Origin: R-RK-3 sp031399085
GTDB lineage: Bacteria; Pseudomonadota; Alphaproteobacteria; Rhizobiales; Rhodomicrobiaceae
Assembly (NCBI GenBank): GCA_031399085.1
Contig: JANNOQ010000090.1
Location: forward strand, 99,315 to 163,314
Direction: 5' to 3'
Length of the DNA: 64,000 nt
Each line of letters starts with the position of its first letter. Positions within the stretch are counted from its first letter, which is position 1. The notes under the pieces are model-generated. The model was not told the origin of the DNA. It did no database searches and saw nothing but the letters and a program-made list of their open reading frames with translations. Below are positions 25,805-34,724 of the stretch, piece by piece. Position numbers and translations under genes: made by a program.

Positions 25805-26629
25805 TTATTCAGGCCAGCGCGGGTGCCGTTTCTCAAGAAACGCGCCGATCCCTTCCTCGGCATCCGCCCGCAACATATTCTCCACCATCACCCGCGAGGC
25901 GTAATCATAGGCATCGGCAACACCCATTTCGAGCTGGCGGTAAAAGGCTTCCTTGCCGGTTTTGAGGGTGAGCGAGGATTTGGAGGCAATCACGCGCGCC
26001 ATGTCCATCGCGGCCGTGATCACCTCCTCCGACGCGACGACCCGGTTTACCAGCCCGATCTCGGCAGCCTTGCTCGCCGGGATCAACTCGCCGAGCAGCA
26101 GCATCTCCAACGCATGTTTGCGGCTCACATTGCGCGATAGGGCAACCATTGGTGTCGAGCAGAACAGGCCGATATTCACGCCGGGCGTGGCAAACTGGGA
26201 CTCGCTCGACGCCACCGCCAGATCGCAACTGGCGACGAGTTGGCATCCCGCCGCCGTGGCCGCGCCGTTCACCGCCGCGATGACCGGCTTGGGACAGCTC
26301 ATCACCGACTGCATCACGCTTGAACATAGCCGCATCAGCCGATCGAAGAATGCCCGCCCCTGATCCGCATCCGCCCGCCGCGCCGTCATCTCGCGCATGT
26401 CGTGGCCGGCGCAGAAGGCCGGAGCCGCGCCGGTTAGCACGATGGCGCGGATGGATTTAGCGGCTGCAATCTCGGCAAGCGCCGCGCCGAGCGCGTTCAG
26501 CAGCTCTTCCGAAAGGCTGTTGCGGCTTTGCGGGCGGTTGAGGGTGAGTAGCGCGACCGGGCCGTGATTCTCGCGGAGGAGACAAGGCGGAGCCTCGGGC
26601 GCCGCCACTCGAAGGGCTTCGGCACTCAT
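25805..26629 (-). CDS. Enoyl-CoA hydratase/isomerase family protein
   Basis: A 274-residue crotonase. The oxyanion-hole segment is AFCAGHDMREM and the second one AVNGAATAAGCQLVASCDLAVA; the C-terminal helices complete the trimer-forming fold. The Glu pair used by true enoyl-CoA hydratases is not obvious: the second region reads FATPGVNIGLFCSTP, so the reaction could be hydration, isomerisation or hydrolysis of an acyl-CoA. Adjacency to a CoA-binding protein and a thioesterase gene is suggestive of acyl-CoA metabolism but not an operon with all of them. Confidence 0.88.
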   Translation of the reverse strand: MSAEALRVAAPEAPPCLLRENHGPVALLTLNRPQSRNSLSEELLNALGAALAEIAAAKSIRAIVLTGAAPAFCAGHDMREMTARRADADQGRAFFDRLMRLCSSVMQSVMSCPKPVIAAVNGAATAAGCQLVASCDLAVASSESQFATPGVNIGLFCSTPMVALSRNVSRKHALEMLLLGELIPASKAAEIGLVNRVVASEEVITAAMDMARVIASKSSLTLKTGKEAFYRQLEMGVADAYDYASRVMVENMLRADAEEGIGAFLEKRHPRWPE

Positions 26630-26679
26630 GATTGGCAGACCTGAATTGCGACAGCCGTCATATTACCGCAAAATCGCGA

Positions 26680-27258
26680 TCACTTCACCACCGCGTCGAT
26701 CTGGGCCAGCATCGGCTTGACCGCGGCGAGGTTTTCCGGCGGCGGCGCCTCAAGCACCTTGCCCGAGCTGTCGCGCAACGCCTTGATCAGCTTTTCCTTG
26801 TGCTTGTCGCTGAGGAAATCGTTTTTCTCGATCTTGGCGATGGCTTTATCGACCTTCTTTTGCGCCTTGCCATCGGTCGGACCGGCCTTGATATGGGCAT
26901 AGGCGCGCCCGACGCTTTCGGCCACCGCCATCCATTCCTTGGAGCCGCTGAAGCCGTGCTGGCGCACCGTCGTGTCGATGCGGCGCTGGATCGTATCGTC
27001 CGCCGCCGCCTGAATGACCGCGGCAAGAATGTCGGACGAGCCGGCAATGTCCGTGCCCTGCTTGACCGCCTGGCCGACGGCGATGGTCTTTACATCGGGA
27101 TAGCTGGCGATGAACTGCTTGACTGTCCGCTCGCTCAGCATCGCGGTCTTGGCGATGGCCGGGCATGACGCGGCAATGGCGAGCGCCGCGACCGCCGCAA
27201 AAACTATCCAGACCCGTGCGAGCCTGCTCCGGCCAAAGGTGTTCAAATCGGCTTTCAT
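26680..27258 (-). CDS. Secreted protein of unknown function
   Basis: A 192-residue protein with a signal sequence (about residues 11-36, VWIVFAAVAALAIAA, cleavage near PAIAK). The mature part is helical and rich in Ala, Lys and Asp. The start ATG 27258 has GAGAGGG about five bases upstream; a frame opening at 27291 is the alternative. No domain is recognised. It lies between the enoyl-CoA hydratase and the divergent thioesterase gene. Likely periplasmic. Confidence 0.6.
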   Translation of the reverse strand: MKADLNTFGRSRLARVWIVFAAVAALAIAASCPAIAKTAMLSERTVKQFIASYPDVKTIAVGQAVKQGTDIAGSSDILAAVIQAAADDTIQRRIDTTVRQHGFSGSKEWMAVAESVGRAYAHIKAGPTDGKAQKKVDKAIAKIEKNDFLSDKHKEKLIKALRDSSGKVLEAPPPENLAAVKPMLAQIDAVVK

Positions 27259-27376
27259 TTTGACCCTCTCTTCATCAAGGTCGCTGATCAACGCCCCTTT
27301 TTAGTTCCCTCGCATGTTTGATCGCCTGTAAAAATGGTCAAATCGTGGGGTCTGCCACGTTAAGGAGACAATCCGC

Positions 27377-27811
27377 ATGTCCGAGCCCCTAATAGCGAAA
27401 ATGACGGCGGAGGAGCTCGGCGCTTTTCTCGACGCGCAATTTCCGCAGATGAACAGCCGCAGTCAGCGCTTTCTCGTCGAGGCCGTCGAGGGGCGGTCGG
27501 TCCGGATGCGGATGACCTATAGCGACCGGATGCTGCGGCCGGGCGGCACGATCTCGGGCCCGTCGATGTTCGCCTTGGCCGACATCGCCATGTATGCCGC
27601 CGTGCTTGCGCTGATCGGGCCGCGCCCGCTCGCGGTGACGACCAATCTCAACATCAATTTCCTGCGCAAGCCCGCCCCCGGCGACATGTTCGGCGAGGCA
27701 ACCATTTTGAAGCTTGGCAAGCGGCTCGCGGTCGGCGAGATCGGTCTTCGCTCGGTGGGCGAGGAGGAGTTGGCCGCCCATGCGACGTCGACCTACTCGA
27801 TCCCAGAATAA
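27377..27811 (+). CDS. PaaI-type hotdog thioesterase
   Basis: A 144-residue hotdog-fold acyl-CoA thioesterase. The segment LRPGGTISGPSMFALADIAMYAA is the central helix with the usual Gly-rich turn and an acidic catalytic residue nearby (Asp in ALAD). The following strands LAVTTNLNINFLRKP complete the fold. Its substrate may be an aromatic or medium-chain acyl-CoA. The start ATG is preceded by AAGGAG. It is upstream of rplM but probably separately transcribed, because a strong promoter lies in between. Confidence 0.85.
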   Translation: MSEPLIAKMTAEELGAFLDAQFPQMNSRSQRFLVEAVEGRSVRMRMTYSDRMLRPGGTISGPSMFALADIAMYAAVLALIGPRPLAVTTNLNINFLRKPAPGDMFGEATILKLGKRLAVGEIGLRSVGEEELAAHATSTYSIPE

Positions 27812-27888
27812 TCGAGAAACGTCGTGTGGTAATATGATACCTTAAAAATAAACTATTGTTTTTCAACGATTTAATGAAAATTCGACGC

Positions 27889-27917
27889 TTGACCCGTGTC
27901 CGTTGATGCGTTAGAAG
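27889..27917 (+). promoter_or_regulatory. Promoter of the rplM-rpsI operon
   Basis: A TTGACC -35 box (27889-27894) and TAGAAG -10 box (27912-27917) with 17 bases between. This is the usual strong housekeeping pattern of alphaproteobacterial ribosomal-protein genes. Predicted transcription starts near 27925, leaving a 5' leader of about 100 bases. Confidence 0.55.
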
Positions 27918-28023
27918 TTCGTCTACTTGGCTGCGCTTTGCGCGGCCGGTCTCACCCGTAATTGATGCCAAAACGTCATCCTTCGATTGCGAAGCAGGTG
28001 GCGGGGCGGCGATGGATTGGATC

Positions 28024-28491
28024 ATGAGAACATTTTCGGCAAAACCGTCCGATATCGAAAAGAAATGGGTGCTGATCGATGCGGAGGGCCTGGTCGTCGG
28101 CCGGCTCGCGTCGATCATCGCCATGCGCCTGCGCGGCAAGCACAAGCCGTCATTCACCCCGCATATGGATTGCGGCGACAATGTCGTCGTCGTGAACGCC
28201 AAACATGTGCGGCTGACGGGCAATAAGCGCACCGACAAAATCTACTACTGGCACACCGGCTATCCTGGCGGCATCAAGAGCCGCACGGCGGACAAGATTC
28301 TCGACGGCCGCTTCCCCGAGCGGGTGCTGGAGAAGGCGGTGCAGCGCATGTTGCCGGGCGGGCCGCTCTCGCGGCGGCAGATGAAGAATTTGAAAGTCTA
28401 TGCGGGCGCCGAGCATCCGCACGAGGCGCAGCAGCCGCAAAAGCTGGATATTGCCGCGCTGAATCCGAAGAATACCGGGAGGGACGATTAA
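28024..28491 (+). CDS. rplM: 50S ribosomal protein L13
   Basis: A 155-residue ribosomal protein; the family blocks KWVLIDAEGLVVGRLAS, RGKHKPSFTPHMDCGDNV and YAGAEHPHEAQQP are present. I chose ATG 28024 because homologues in this order start at the equivalent M(K/R)TFSAKP; ATG 28012 would add four residues. The stop overlaps the rpsI start by one base (TAATG), indicating translational coupling. Confidence 0.97.
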   Translation: MRTFSAKPSDIEKKWVLIDAEGLVVGRLASIIAMRLRGKHKPSFTPHMDCGDNVVVVNAKHVRLTGNKRTDKIYYWHTGYPGGIKSRTADKILDGRFPERVLEKAVQRMLPGGPLSRRQMKNLKVYAGAEHPHEAQQPQKLDIAALNPKNTGRDD

Positions 28492-28976
28492 TGCCCGCGA
28501 CTGAAATCCGATCCTTAGGCGATCTGAGCGGCGGTGGCGAGGCGACACAGGCGCCGCAAGCCCCCGTCTATGTGCAAAAGCTGGACGCGCAGGGCCGCGC
28601 CTACGCCACCGGCAAGCGCAAGAACGCCGTTGCCCGCGTCTGGCTCAAGCCCGGCCCCGGCAAAATCACGGTGAACGGCAGGGAGCACAATGTGTTTTTC
28701 GCCCGCCCGGTTCTACAAATGATCCTGAAACAGCCGCTCGTCCTCGTGAACCGCGCCAGCCAGTATGATGTGGTCTGTACGGTCTCGGGCGGCGGGCTTT
28801 CCGGTCAGGCCGGTGCGGTGAGGCACGGCTTGTCGCGCGCGCTCACCCACTACGAGCCCGATCTGCGCCCGACGCTGAAAAAGGCCGGTTTCCTTACGCG
28901 CGATAGCCGCGTCGTGGAGCGCAAGAAGTTCGGCAAGGCCAAGGCCCGCCGCAGCTTCCAGTTCTCCAAGCGCTAA
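28491..28976 (+). CDS. rpsI: 30S ribosomal protein S9
   Basis: A 161-residue protein with an N-terminal extension of about 30 residues typical of alphaproteobacteria, then the S9 core (RAYATGKRKNAVARVWLKPG) and the basic tail ending SFQFSKR that reaches the P site tRNA. It overlaps rplM and argC by one base each, so all three are translationally coupled. Confidence 0.97.
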   Translation: MPATEIRSLGDLSGGGEATQAPQAPVYVQKLDAQGRAYATGKRKNAVARVWLKPGPGKITVNGREHNVFFARPVLQMILKQPLVLVNRASQYDVVCTVSGGGLSGQAGAVRHGLSRALTHYEPDLRPTLKKAGFLTRDSRVVERKKFGKAKARRSFQFSKR

Positions 28977-30025
28977 TGACCGCAGGCGGCGGCATTCGGA
29001 TCGGGGTTCTTGGCGCGTCCGGCTATACGGGCGCGGACCTGATCCGCTTGGCCGCCCGCCACCCGAATATGGAGATCGGCCTGCTCGCCGCCTCCTCCCA
29101 TGCGGGCAAGCCTCTCGCCGAGGTCTTCCCGCATTTTGCCTTTCTGAAAGCGCCCGATCTGGTCAAGGCGGAAGACGCCGATTGGAGCGGCTGCGACGCG
29201 GTTTTCTCCGGTCTGCCGCACGGCACCGCGCAGGATCTGATCAAGGAGCTGCCGACGGGTCTGCGCGTCATCGACATGTCCGCCGATTTCCGCCTTCGCG
29301 ATGTGGCGACATACGCGCAGTGGTATGGCCGGGAGCATGGCGCGCACGATCTGCTCGCTGAGGCCGTTTACGGGCTGACCGAGCATAATGCCGAGGCGAT
29401 CGCCCATGCGCGGCTCGTCGCCTGCCCCGGCTGCTATCCGACCGCCGTCCTGCTCACGCTATTGCCGCTCGTATGGGGCAAGCTGATCGATGCGGGCGAC
29501 ATCGTCATCGACGCCAAATCCGGGGTCACCGGCGCGGGCCGCTCCGCCAAGCAAAATCTGCTGCTCGCGGAGGCGGGCGAGGGTCTGTCGCCCTACGGCA
29601 TCGCCAGCCACCGCCATGCGCCGGAAATCGAGCAGGAGCTCGGCCGCGCCGCCGGGCGCGATGTCATCGTCAATTTCACGCCGCATTTGATCCCGATGAG
29701 CCGGGGCGAGTTGGTGACTTGTTATGTCCGGCTGACAAGCGGCGCGTCCGCCGAGGATTTGCGCGCGGCGCTAAGCGCGGCCTATGATGGCAAGCCCTTC
29801 GTCCACGTCGCGCCGAAGGGCGTCATCCCGGCGACGCAAACGGTGCGCGGCTCCAACCATTGTCAGATCGGCGTCTTTGCCGACCGCATCCCTGGCCGCG
29901 CCATCGTGATCGGGGTCATCGACAATCTGGTGAAAGGCTCGGCCGGGCAGGCGATCCAAAATTTCAACTTGATGTTTGGCCTGCCGGAGACAGCGGGATT
30001 GCAACAGCTCCCACTGTTTCCATGA
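28976..30025 (+). CDS. argC: N-acetyl-gamma-glutamyl-phosphate reductase
   Basis: A 349-residue NADP-dependent enzyme of arginine synthesis, reducing N-acetylglutamyl phosphate to the semialdehyde. The cofactor loop is IGVLGASGYTGADLIR. The active-site Cys is in VACPGCYPTA and the catalytic His is expected in GIASHRHAPEIEQEL. The start overlaps the rpsI stop (TAATG), so it is the last gene of the rplM-rpsI-argC operon. Length is normal for the long alphaproteobacterial form. Confidence 0.96.
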   Translation: MTAGGGIRIGVLGASGYTGADLIRLAARHPNMEIGLLAASSHAGKPLAEVFPHFAFLKAPDLVKAEDADWSGCDAVFSGLPHGTAQDLIKELPTGLRVIDMSADFRLRDVATYAQWYGREHGAHDLLAEAVYGLTEHNAEAIAHARLVACPGCYPTAVLLTLLPLVWGKLIDAGDIVIDAKSGVTGAGRSAKQNLLLAEAGEGLSPYGIASHRHAPEIEQELGRAAGRDVIVNFTPHLIPMSRGELVTCYVRLTSGASAEDLRAALSAAYDGKPFVHVAPKGVIPATQTVRGSNHCQIGVFADRIPGRAIVIGVIDNLVKGSAGQAIQNFNLMFGLPETAGLQQLPLFP

Positions 30026-30044
30026 GCGATTGCCGATCTGTGGC

Positions 30045-30542
30045 CTAAGCCGCGCGGCGAAGCTCCGGCCTGGCGGCGTTGCTGCTTCGCTGCTGCCCCA
30101 TCAGACCGATGGCCACGAATAGCGTTGTCGTCAAGATCAGCGCCCAGACGAATTCAGGCGCCACGGCGGCCATCTGCGCGCGTAGACTAGGCCCGCCGAT
30201 GCCAATGCTCTTGATGACGGTGTCGGCAAGTTTCACCATTGCCTCGGCCACTTTCACAAGGGCACCGGCGATGGTGACGGGAGCCACATCGTTGAGTTTG
30301 GCATAGGCTGCATCCGCCACGACGCCGATCGACAGCCAAAGGATCGCGATTTGCGTCGTGCGCTGCAATCCGCGCAGCACCAGAAAGGTCAGAGCCAGTC
30401 CCGCGAGCACCCCGAGAATCACGGCGGCGGTCCGGTTCGGCAGAAAATAGATTGCCGCCGCAGCCGCCGCGAGCGCCAGAAGCGTCATCAGGATAGTTGG
30501 CAAAGTTTGCTTCAAATTGTCGAAAATCTCGCGCCAGGACAT
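30045..30542 (-). CDS. Multi-pass membrane protein of unknown function
   Basis: A 165-residue protein with two adjacent N-terminal hydrophobic segments (about residues 15-33 and 36-56), a more polar middle and a C-terminal membrane segment (ALILTTTLFVAIGLMG), followed by a basic tail. No family motif is seen. It is convergent with argC and divergent from the DUF2256 gene. A ribosome-binding site GGGAGAA lies near the start. Confidence 0.6.
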   Translation of the reverse strand: MSWREIFDNLKQTLPTILMTLLALAAAAAAIYFLPNRTAAVILGVLAGLALTFLVLRGLQRTTQIAILWLSIGVVADAAYAKLNDVAPVTIAGALVKVAEAMVKLADTVIKSIGIGGPSLRAQMAAVAPEFVWALILTTTLFVAIGLMGQQRSSNAARPELRRAA

Positions 30543-30600
30543 CGGGTTCTCCCGCTGTTAAGCCTATGGTTTAGAAACCGCTTTTCGGGTTTGATCGCGC

Positions 30601-30774
30601 ATGGCTCACAAAAAGCCTCACCTTCCCCAGAAGATCTGCGCCGCTTGCGGCCGCCCTTTCACTTGGCGGCGCAAATGGCAAAACGTTTGGGACGAGGTGA
30701 AATACTGCTCCGATCGATGCCGCAAAGCTCGTTCCACTGAGAAACCGCCCTCCGCAGCTTCTCCCGCCGATTAG
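30601..30774 (+). CDS. DUF2256 small zinc-ribbon-like protein
   Basis: A 57-residue protein that is easily missed by length filters. It has cysteines at 13, 16, 36 and 40 (CAAC ... CSDRC), enough for a single zinc site, and the family words KKPHLPQKIC and WRRKWQNVWDEVKYC. These match DUF2256 from memory. Family members are conserved small proteins of unknown function, often near photolyase or redox genes; here the neighbours are a membrane protein and purH. It lacks a strong ribosome-binding site. Confidence 0.85.
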   Translation: MAHKKPHLPQKICAACGRPFTWRRKWQNVWDEVKYCSDRCRKARSTEKPPSAASPAD

Positions 30775-30813
30775 CATAATGGAAAACAGTGATTCGCGTC
30801 AGCCCCTGGCCGT

Positions 30814-30865
30814 AGAGCGGAATGAGGAAAAGTGGGAACCGGTTTTCCGCTCGTCATCCCGCTCT
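30814..30865. repeat. Palindromic intergenic repeat (GAGCGG...ACCGGTTTTCC type)
   Basis: The arms AGAGCGG-ATGA and TCATCCCGCTCT flank an inner pair GGAAAA/TTTTCC around ACCGGT, forming a long hairpin. Sequences of this build (AAAGTGGGAACCGGTTTTCCG between CCCGCTCT-like ends) are scattered in intergenic spaces of Hyphomicrobiales. It lies downstream of purH. Confidence 0.7.
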
Positions 30866-30879
30866 AAACTGATGGAATA

Positions 30880-30927
30880 GATCACTGTTCATGATTTTGG
30901 ATTGATCAATCCAAAATCATCGTGATC
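30880..30927. repeat. Perfect 30-bp palindrome ending at the purH stop
   Basis: Bases 30891-30920 are a perfect palindrome whose left half is ATGATTTTGGATTGA. It is flanked by GATCAC (30880-30885) and GTGATC (30922-30927), so the fold extends to about 48 bp. It starts at the purH stop codon on the minus strand and may act as transcript end or as a REP-like element. Confidence 0.75.
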
Positions 30928-32528
30928 TAATGCCGAAAATGGCGCATTCCGGTCAGCACCATCGCGAGGCCGCGTTCGTTCGCCGCCGCGATCACTTCCT
31001 CGTCGCGCATCGAGCCGCCGGGCTGGATGATGGCGGTCGCCCCGGCATCGGCGAGCGCGATCAGTCCGTCGGCGAAGGGGAAGAAGGCGTCCGATGCCGC
31101 AACCGAGCCTTGCGTGAGCGATCCCGATAATCCGGCGGCCTGAGCGGCGGCCTCGCCCTTCCAGGCGGCGATGCGCGCGGCGTCGACGCGGCTCATCTGG
31201 CCCGCCCCGATGCCGACCGTCGCGCCGCCTTTGGCGAAGACTATGGCGTTTGATTTCACATGTTTGCAGACGCGGAAGGCGAATTGTAAGTCGGCAAGTT
31301 CCTGCGGCGTCGGCGCGCGCAACGTTGCAACCTTCAGCGCGACGCTATCGGGCGAGCCATTGTCGCGCGACTGCATGAGGAATCCGCCCGCGACCGTGCG
31401 TAGCGTCAGCCCCTCCGCTGTCGGGTTGGGCAATCCGTCGGCAAGCAACAGCCGCAGATTCTTCTTTCGCGCCAGGATCGCCTGCGCCTCCGGCGTCGCA
31501 TCCGGCGCAATGATGACCTCGGTGAAAATCTCCGCAATCGCACGCGCTGCGTCGGCGTCGAGCATCCGGTTCAATGCGACGATGCCGCCGAAGGCGCTGA
31601 CCGGATCGCAGGCGAGCGCCTTGCGATAGGCGTCGGCAAGGTTTTCGCCCAGCGCGACGCCGCACGGATTGGCGTGCTTGATGATTGCGGCCGCCGGGGC
31701 AAGGAGCGGATCGAATTCGGCCACCAGCTCATAGGCGGCATCGGTGTCATTGAGATTGTTATAGCTCAACTCCTTGCCCTGGACCTGCCGCGCGGTCGCG
31801 ACGCCGGGGCGAATTCGCCCATCGACCGGACTGACGTAAAAGGCCGCCGATTGATGCGGGTTCTCGCCATAGCGCAAGGTCTGGCGGAGCGTGCCGGGCA
31901 GGGCGAAATGGCGCGGCGCGGCCTCGCCCACTTGGCCTGCGAACCAATTTGCGATCGCTGCATCGTAAACGGCGGTGCGCGCATAGGCCTTCGCCGCAAG
32001 CTTTCGGCGGAGTTCAAGGCTCGTCGCGCCGCCCTGCGCCTCCATCTCGGCAAGAAGTGCCGCGTAATCCTCGGGATCGGTGACGACCGCGACCCAATCA
32101 TGGTTTTTGGCCGCTGCGCGGATCATCGCTGGTCCGCCAATGTCGATGTTCTCGATGGCCTCGGCAAAATCTGCCTCGCGCGAAACGGTGTCTTCGAATG
32201 GGTAGAGGTTGATGACCAGGAGATCGATGGCCGCTATCCCCTGCGCCTCAATCGCTGCGTTGTGTTCGGCATTGTCGCGGATCGCCAATAGACCGCCATG
32301 AACTGCCGGATGCAGCGTCTTTACCCGCCCGTCAAGCATCTCGGGAAAGCCGGTCAGTTCGGCGACATCGCGCACGGCAAGTCCCGCCTCGCGCAAAGCC
32401 TTCGCCGTGCCGCCGGTCGAGATCAGCTCGACGCCCCGGGCCGCCAAATGCCTTGCGAAATCGATGATACCGTTCTTGTCCGACACCGAAATCAGCGCGC
32501 GCCGGATGATGGGATTGGCATCAGTCAT
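30927..32528 (-). CDS. purH: Bifunctional AICAR transformylase/IMP cyclohydrolase
   Basis: A 533-residue bifunctional enzyme of the last two steps of purine synthesis. The N-terminal IMP cyclohydrolase/MGS-like domain starts RRALISVSDKNGIIDFARHL; the long C-terminal transformylase domain carries the LRYGENPHQSAAFY and HANPCGVALGE motifs with the catalytic Lys-His pair. Length is typical. It follows the heparinase-like gene by 61 bases on the same strand, an order known from this group. The stop is embedded in a palindrome. Confidence 0.97.
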   Translation of the reverse strand: MTDANPIIRRALISVSDKNGIIDFARHLAARGVELISTGGTAKALREAGLAVRDVAELTGFPEMLDGRVKTLHPAVHGGLLAIRDNAEHNAAIEAQGIAAIDLLVINLYPFEDTVSREADFAEAIENIDIGGPAMIRAAAKNHDWVAVVTDPEDYAALLAEMEAQGGATSLELRRKLAAKAYARTAVYDAAIANWFAGQVGEAAPRHFALPGTLRQTLRYGENPHQSAAFYVSPVDGRIRPGVATARQVQGKELSYNNLNDTDAAYELVAEFDPLLAPAAAIIKHANPCGVALGENLADAYRKALACDPVSAFGGIVALNRMLDADAARAIAEIFTEVIIAPDATPEAQAILARKKNLRLLLADGLPNPTAEGLTLRTVAGGFLMQSRDNGSPDSVALKVATLRAPTPQELADLQFAFRVCKHVKSNAIVFAKGGATVGIGAGQMSRVDAARIAAWKGEAAAQAAGLSGSLTQGSVAASDAFFPFADGLIALADAGATAIIQPGGSMRDEEVIAAANERGLAMVLTGMRHFRH

Positions 32529-32589
32529 GGCGATCCTCCGCCTTCATGGCCGCCCGCCTCCCAACGGCCTCGCGAACGCGCCGCCATGG

Positions 32590-34356
32590 TCAGCGATTGT
32601 CGTCGATCTCGCGATTGTTGCGATAGCCGGTGCGGGCGGGGTCGCGGACATTGGTTTCAATCTTGCGCAGCGACCAGACGACCTGAACCTCGGAAGCGCA
32701 TTTGCCCCGCAGGACGATCTGCAAGCTGCGCTTTTGAATGATGGGATCGGCAAGAAAGATGCTCTCCTCGATTTCGACGCGCGCGCCAGCCGCCCGAAAC
32801 TTCCACAATTGAGCGTCCGGCAAGGTCAAACTGACGCTGTTTTCCTCGGCGTCGAGCCGGGGTGACACGCGCGGATGCAAATGGAAGCGGATCGCGAAAC
32901 TGTCGCTGTCCTTGGTGAGCGGACGGCCCTGCGGCGGACAGGCGAGCTGATCGACGCCCTCAACCACCTTTCCATTGGCAACGAGCCGCAATCGGCGCTG
33001 ATGGAAAAAGCCGAAGCGGTCCTTGTAGCCGTCATGCATGGCGCGGAGCAAAAGGTCGCCCTGATCCTCCTTTGCCTCGCCGCGCACCGATTTTGGGCCG
33101 GAGAGCAAATAAGCCTGCCGCGCGGGATAGCCGATCCGGCGCTTCACGAGCTTGGATGAGGACATGTCGCTGATCGTCAGCGTCGAATGGCCGGCGGTCG
33201 AGCGGCAGGCAACCGCCCAATCCGAGCTTTCGTCCCGTAGCGCGCCGCAATTGACGATGACGGGCTCTATCCCTGAGGTCATCTCAAAGGCCAGATAGCC
33301 GGCATGGGCCTCGCTGCTCAGAGCGAAAGGCGGCGGCAGGCCCGTATCGGCGATGATGATCGTGCCGCTGCGCTGCAGACGGCAATAGCCGCTATCGGGC
33401 GCGTCAAAGCGCGGCATGTCGTCGTCATCGGCATGGGCGAGCACGGCCGCGGTGAGATCTGAGCGGGTCGCGCCCATGCCGTTGAAGCGAGCGAGCGACC
33501 CATCGCCGAGGCGCAGAAAGCGGATCATGCCCATCATGCGCCGGATCGCGCTGTTGAGGGCCTCGGGCGTTTCCTGACCGCGCGCGAGAAAGCATTGTTT
33601 AAGCGGCAGAAAATCGAGCAGCAAATCGACCAGCGTGTGCGGGTTGCGCGAAACATGACCGCCATCGGCAAGAATTTGCCTTTCCAGCTCGGCGCAGAAG
33701 GTCTGGAGATATTTGGTCACATAAGTTTGTTGCTCAGCGATGCAGAGCCCGGCGAGCAAGAGCGCGGTCAGCGCGCGCAGACGCGGCGCGGTCGTGCCAG
33801 GATCGGCGTAGCTGACGGAGAGAAAATGCAGCTCGCTGGAGAGCGCCTTCATCACCGACTCATAATAAGGCGGTTTAGCGCCTTCGAGCAAAAAGCCGGC
33901 ATGGGACAGCAGCGAAATGACCCGGCGCGCGACGATATCGACGTCCCAGGCAATGCGCGGCGCATTGCGGCTATGGGCGATCCAGTCGGCGACGAGCAGC
34001 CGGGCGCGTTCGCGCGCAATTTCATCGCGGGCCGCTTCCAGATGATGCAACCAGCTGAGCGAATAGAGCTCCTTCTGCCACGGCAGGCTCGGCGGCTGGA
34101 CGGTGAACGGCGATTCCGATCCCGTCAGCGCGACCATGCCGGCAAGCCCGAAATAGCCGTCATAAAGCTCGCTGGCAAAGCTGGGATCGGCGGTGCGCAA
34201 ATCCTGCGGAATGATGTGCAGATGATGCGCGTTCGGCGCGCCGATCATGGCGCGGCTGAAGGAGGAGGTCAGAATCGAGCGGATCGCCACGCGGCCGCCA
34301 ACGCCTAAGCTCGATAGGGTATCGCGCGCGCCGCCGGCTATCGTGTCGGAAACCAT
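32590..34356 (-). CDS. Heparinase II/III family protein
   Basis: A 588-residue protein with an all-helical N-terminal toroid (about residues 60-320) and a C-terminal beta-sandwich (RRIGYPARQAYLLSG region) as in polysaccharide lyases of the heparinase II/III superfamily. No signal peptide is visible, so it may act in the cytoplasm or be exported otherwise. The start ATG 34356 has AAGAGGG about five bases upstream; the frame can be opened to 34446. It is upstream of purH. A role on the locus polysaccharide is possible but unproven; orthologues next to purH occur in many related genomes without such a locus. Confidence 0.85.
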   Translation of the reverse strand: MVSDTIAGGARDTLSSLGVGGRVAIRSILTSSFSRAMIGAPNAHHLHIIPQDLRTADPSFASELYDGYFGLAGMVALTGSESPFTVQPPSLPWQKELYSLSWLHHLEAARDEIARERARLLVADWIAHSRNAPRIAWDVDIVARRVISLLSHAGFLLEGAKPPYYESVMKALSSELHFLSVSYADPGTTAPRLRALTALLLAGLCIAEQQTYVTKYLQTFCAELERQILADGGHVSRNPHTLVDLLLDFLPLKQCFLARGQETPEALNSAIRRMMGMIRFLRLGDGSLARFNGMGATRSDLTAAVLAHADDDDMPRFDAPDSGYCRLQRSGTIIIADTGLPPPFALSSEAHAGYLAFEMTSGIEPVIVNCGALRDESSDWAVACRSTAGHSTLTISDMSSSKLVKRRIGYPARQAYLLSGPKSVRGEAKEDQGDLLLRAMHDGYKDRFGFFHQRRLRLVANGKVVEGVDQLACPPQGRPLTKDSDSFAIRFHLHPRVSPRLDAEENSVSLTLPDAQLWKFRAAGARVEIEESIFLADPIIQKRSLQIVLRGKCASEVQVVWSLRKIETNVRDPARTGYRNNREIDDNR

Positions 34357-34724
34357 GCTGCCCTCTTGAGTGTCTGCGCTCGAAGTTATCCGCCGGACAT
34401 GCTCTTGGCCGCCCATTATAGCGGCATTGGGCGGGCCCCAAAGCAATTCATCCGCGATTCCCCGTCACGGCGCAATTTTTGCCCAGGCCGGAAGGCAACT
34501 TATCATGTGTTTTCGGCTGTTTCCGGCATCACGCTGAAATCGATCGAGCCCTTAATAGTTTACGGACAGGGGGCGCCTCGCCGCGTATTTGAGCGGCATT
34601 CATCTCATTTGTTGAACGGAAAGCGCGAGGCCATTGCCGGCCAATGCTTTACAATGATCAGAGGATTGCCGGAAGCGGATGCCCAGTCAGCCACCGCCGG
34701 CTCAGCGAGGGGGACCAGGCGATA
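34357..34724. other. Intergenic region between heparinase and hmuS genes
   Basis: About 370 bases with no supported gene. It should contain two divergent promoters. I see no clear -10/-35 pair and no iron-control palindrome. Confidence 0.4.
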
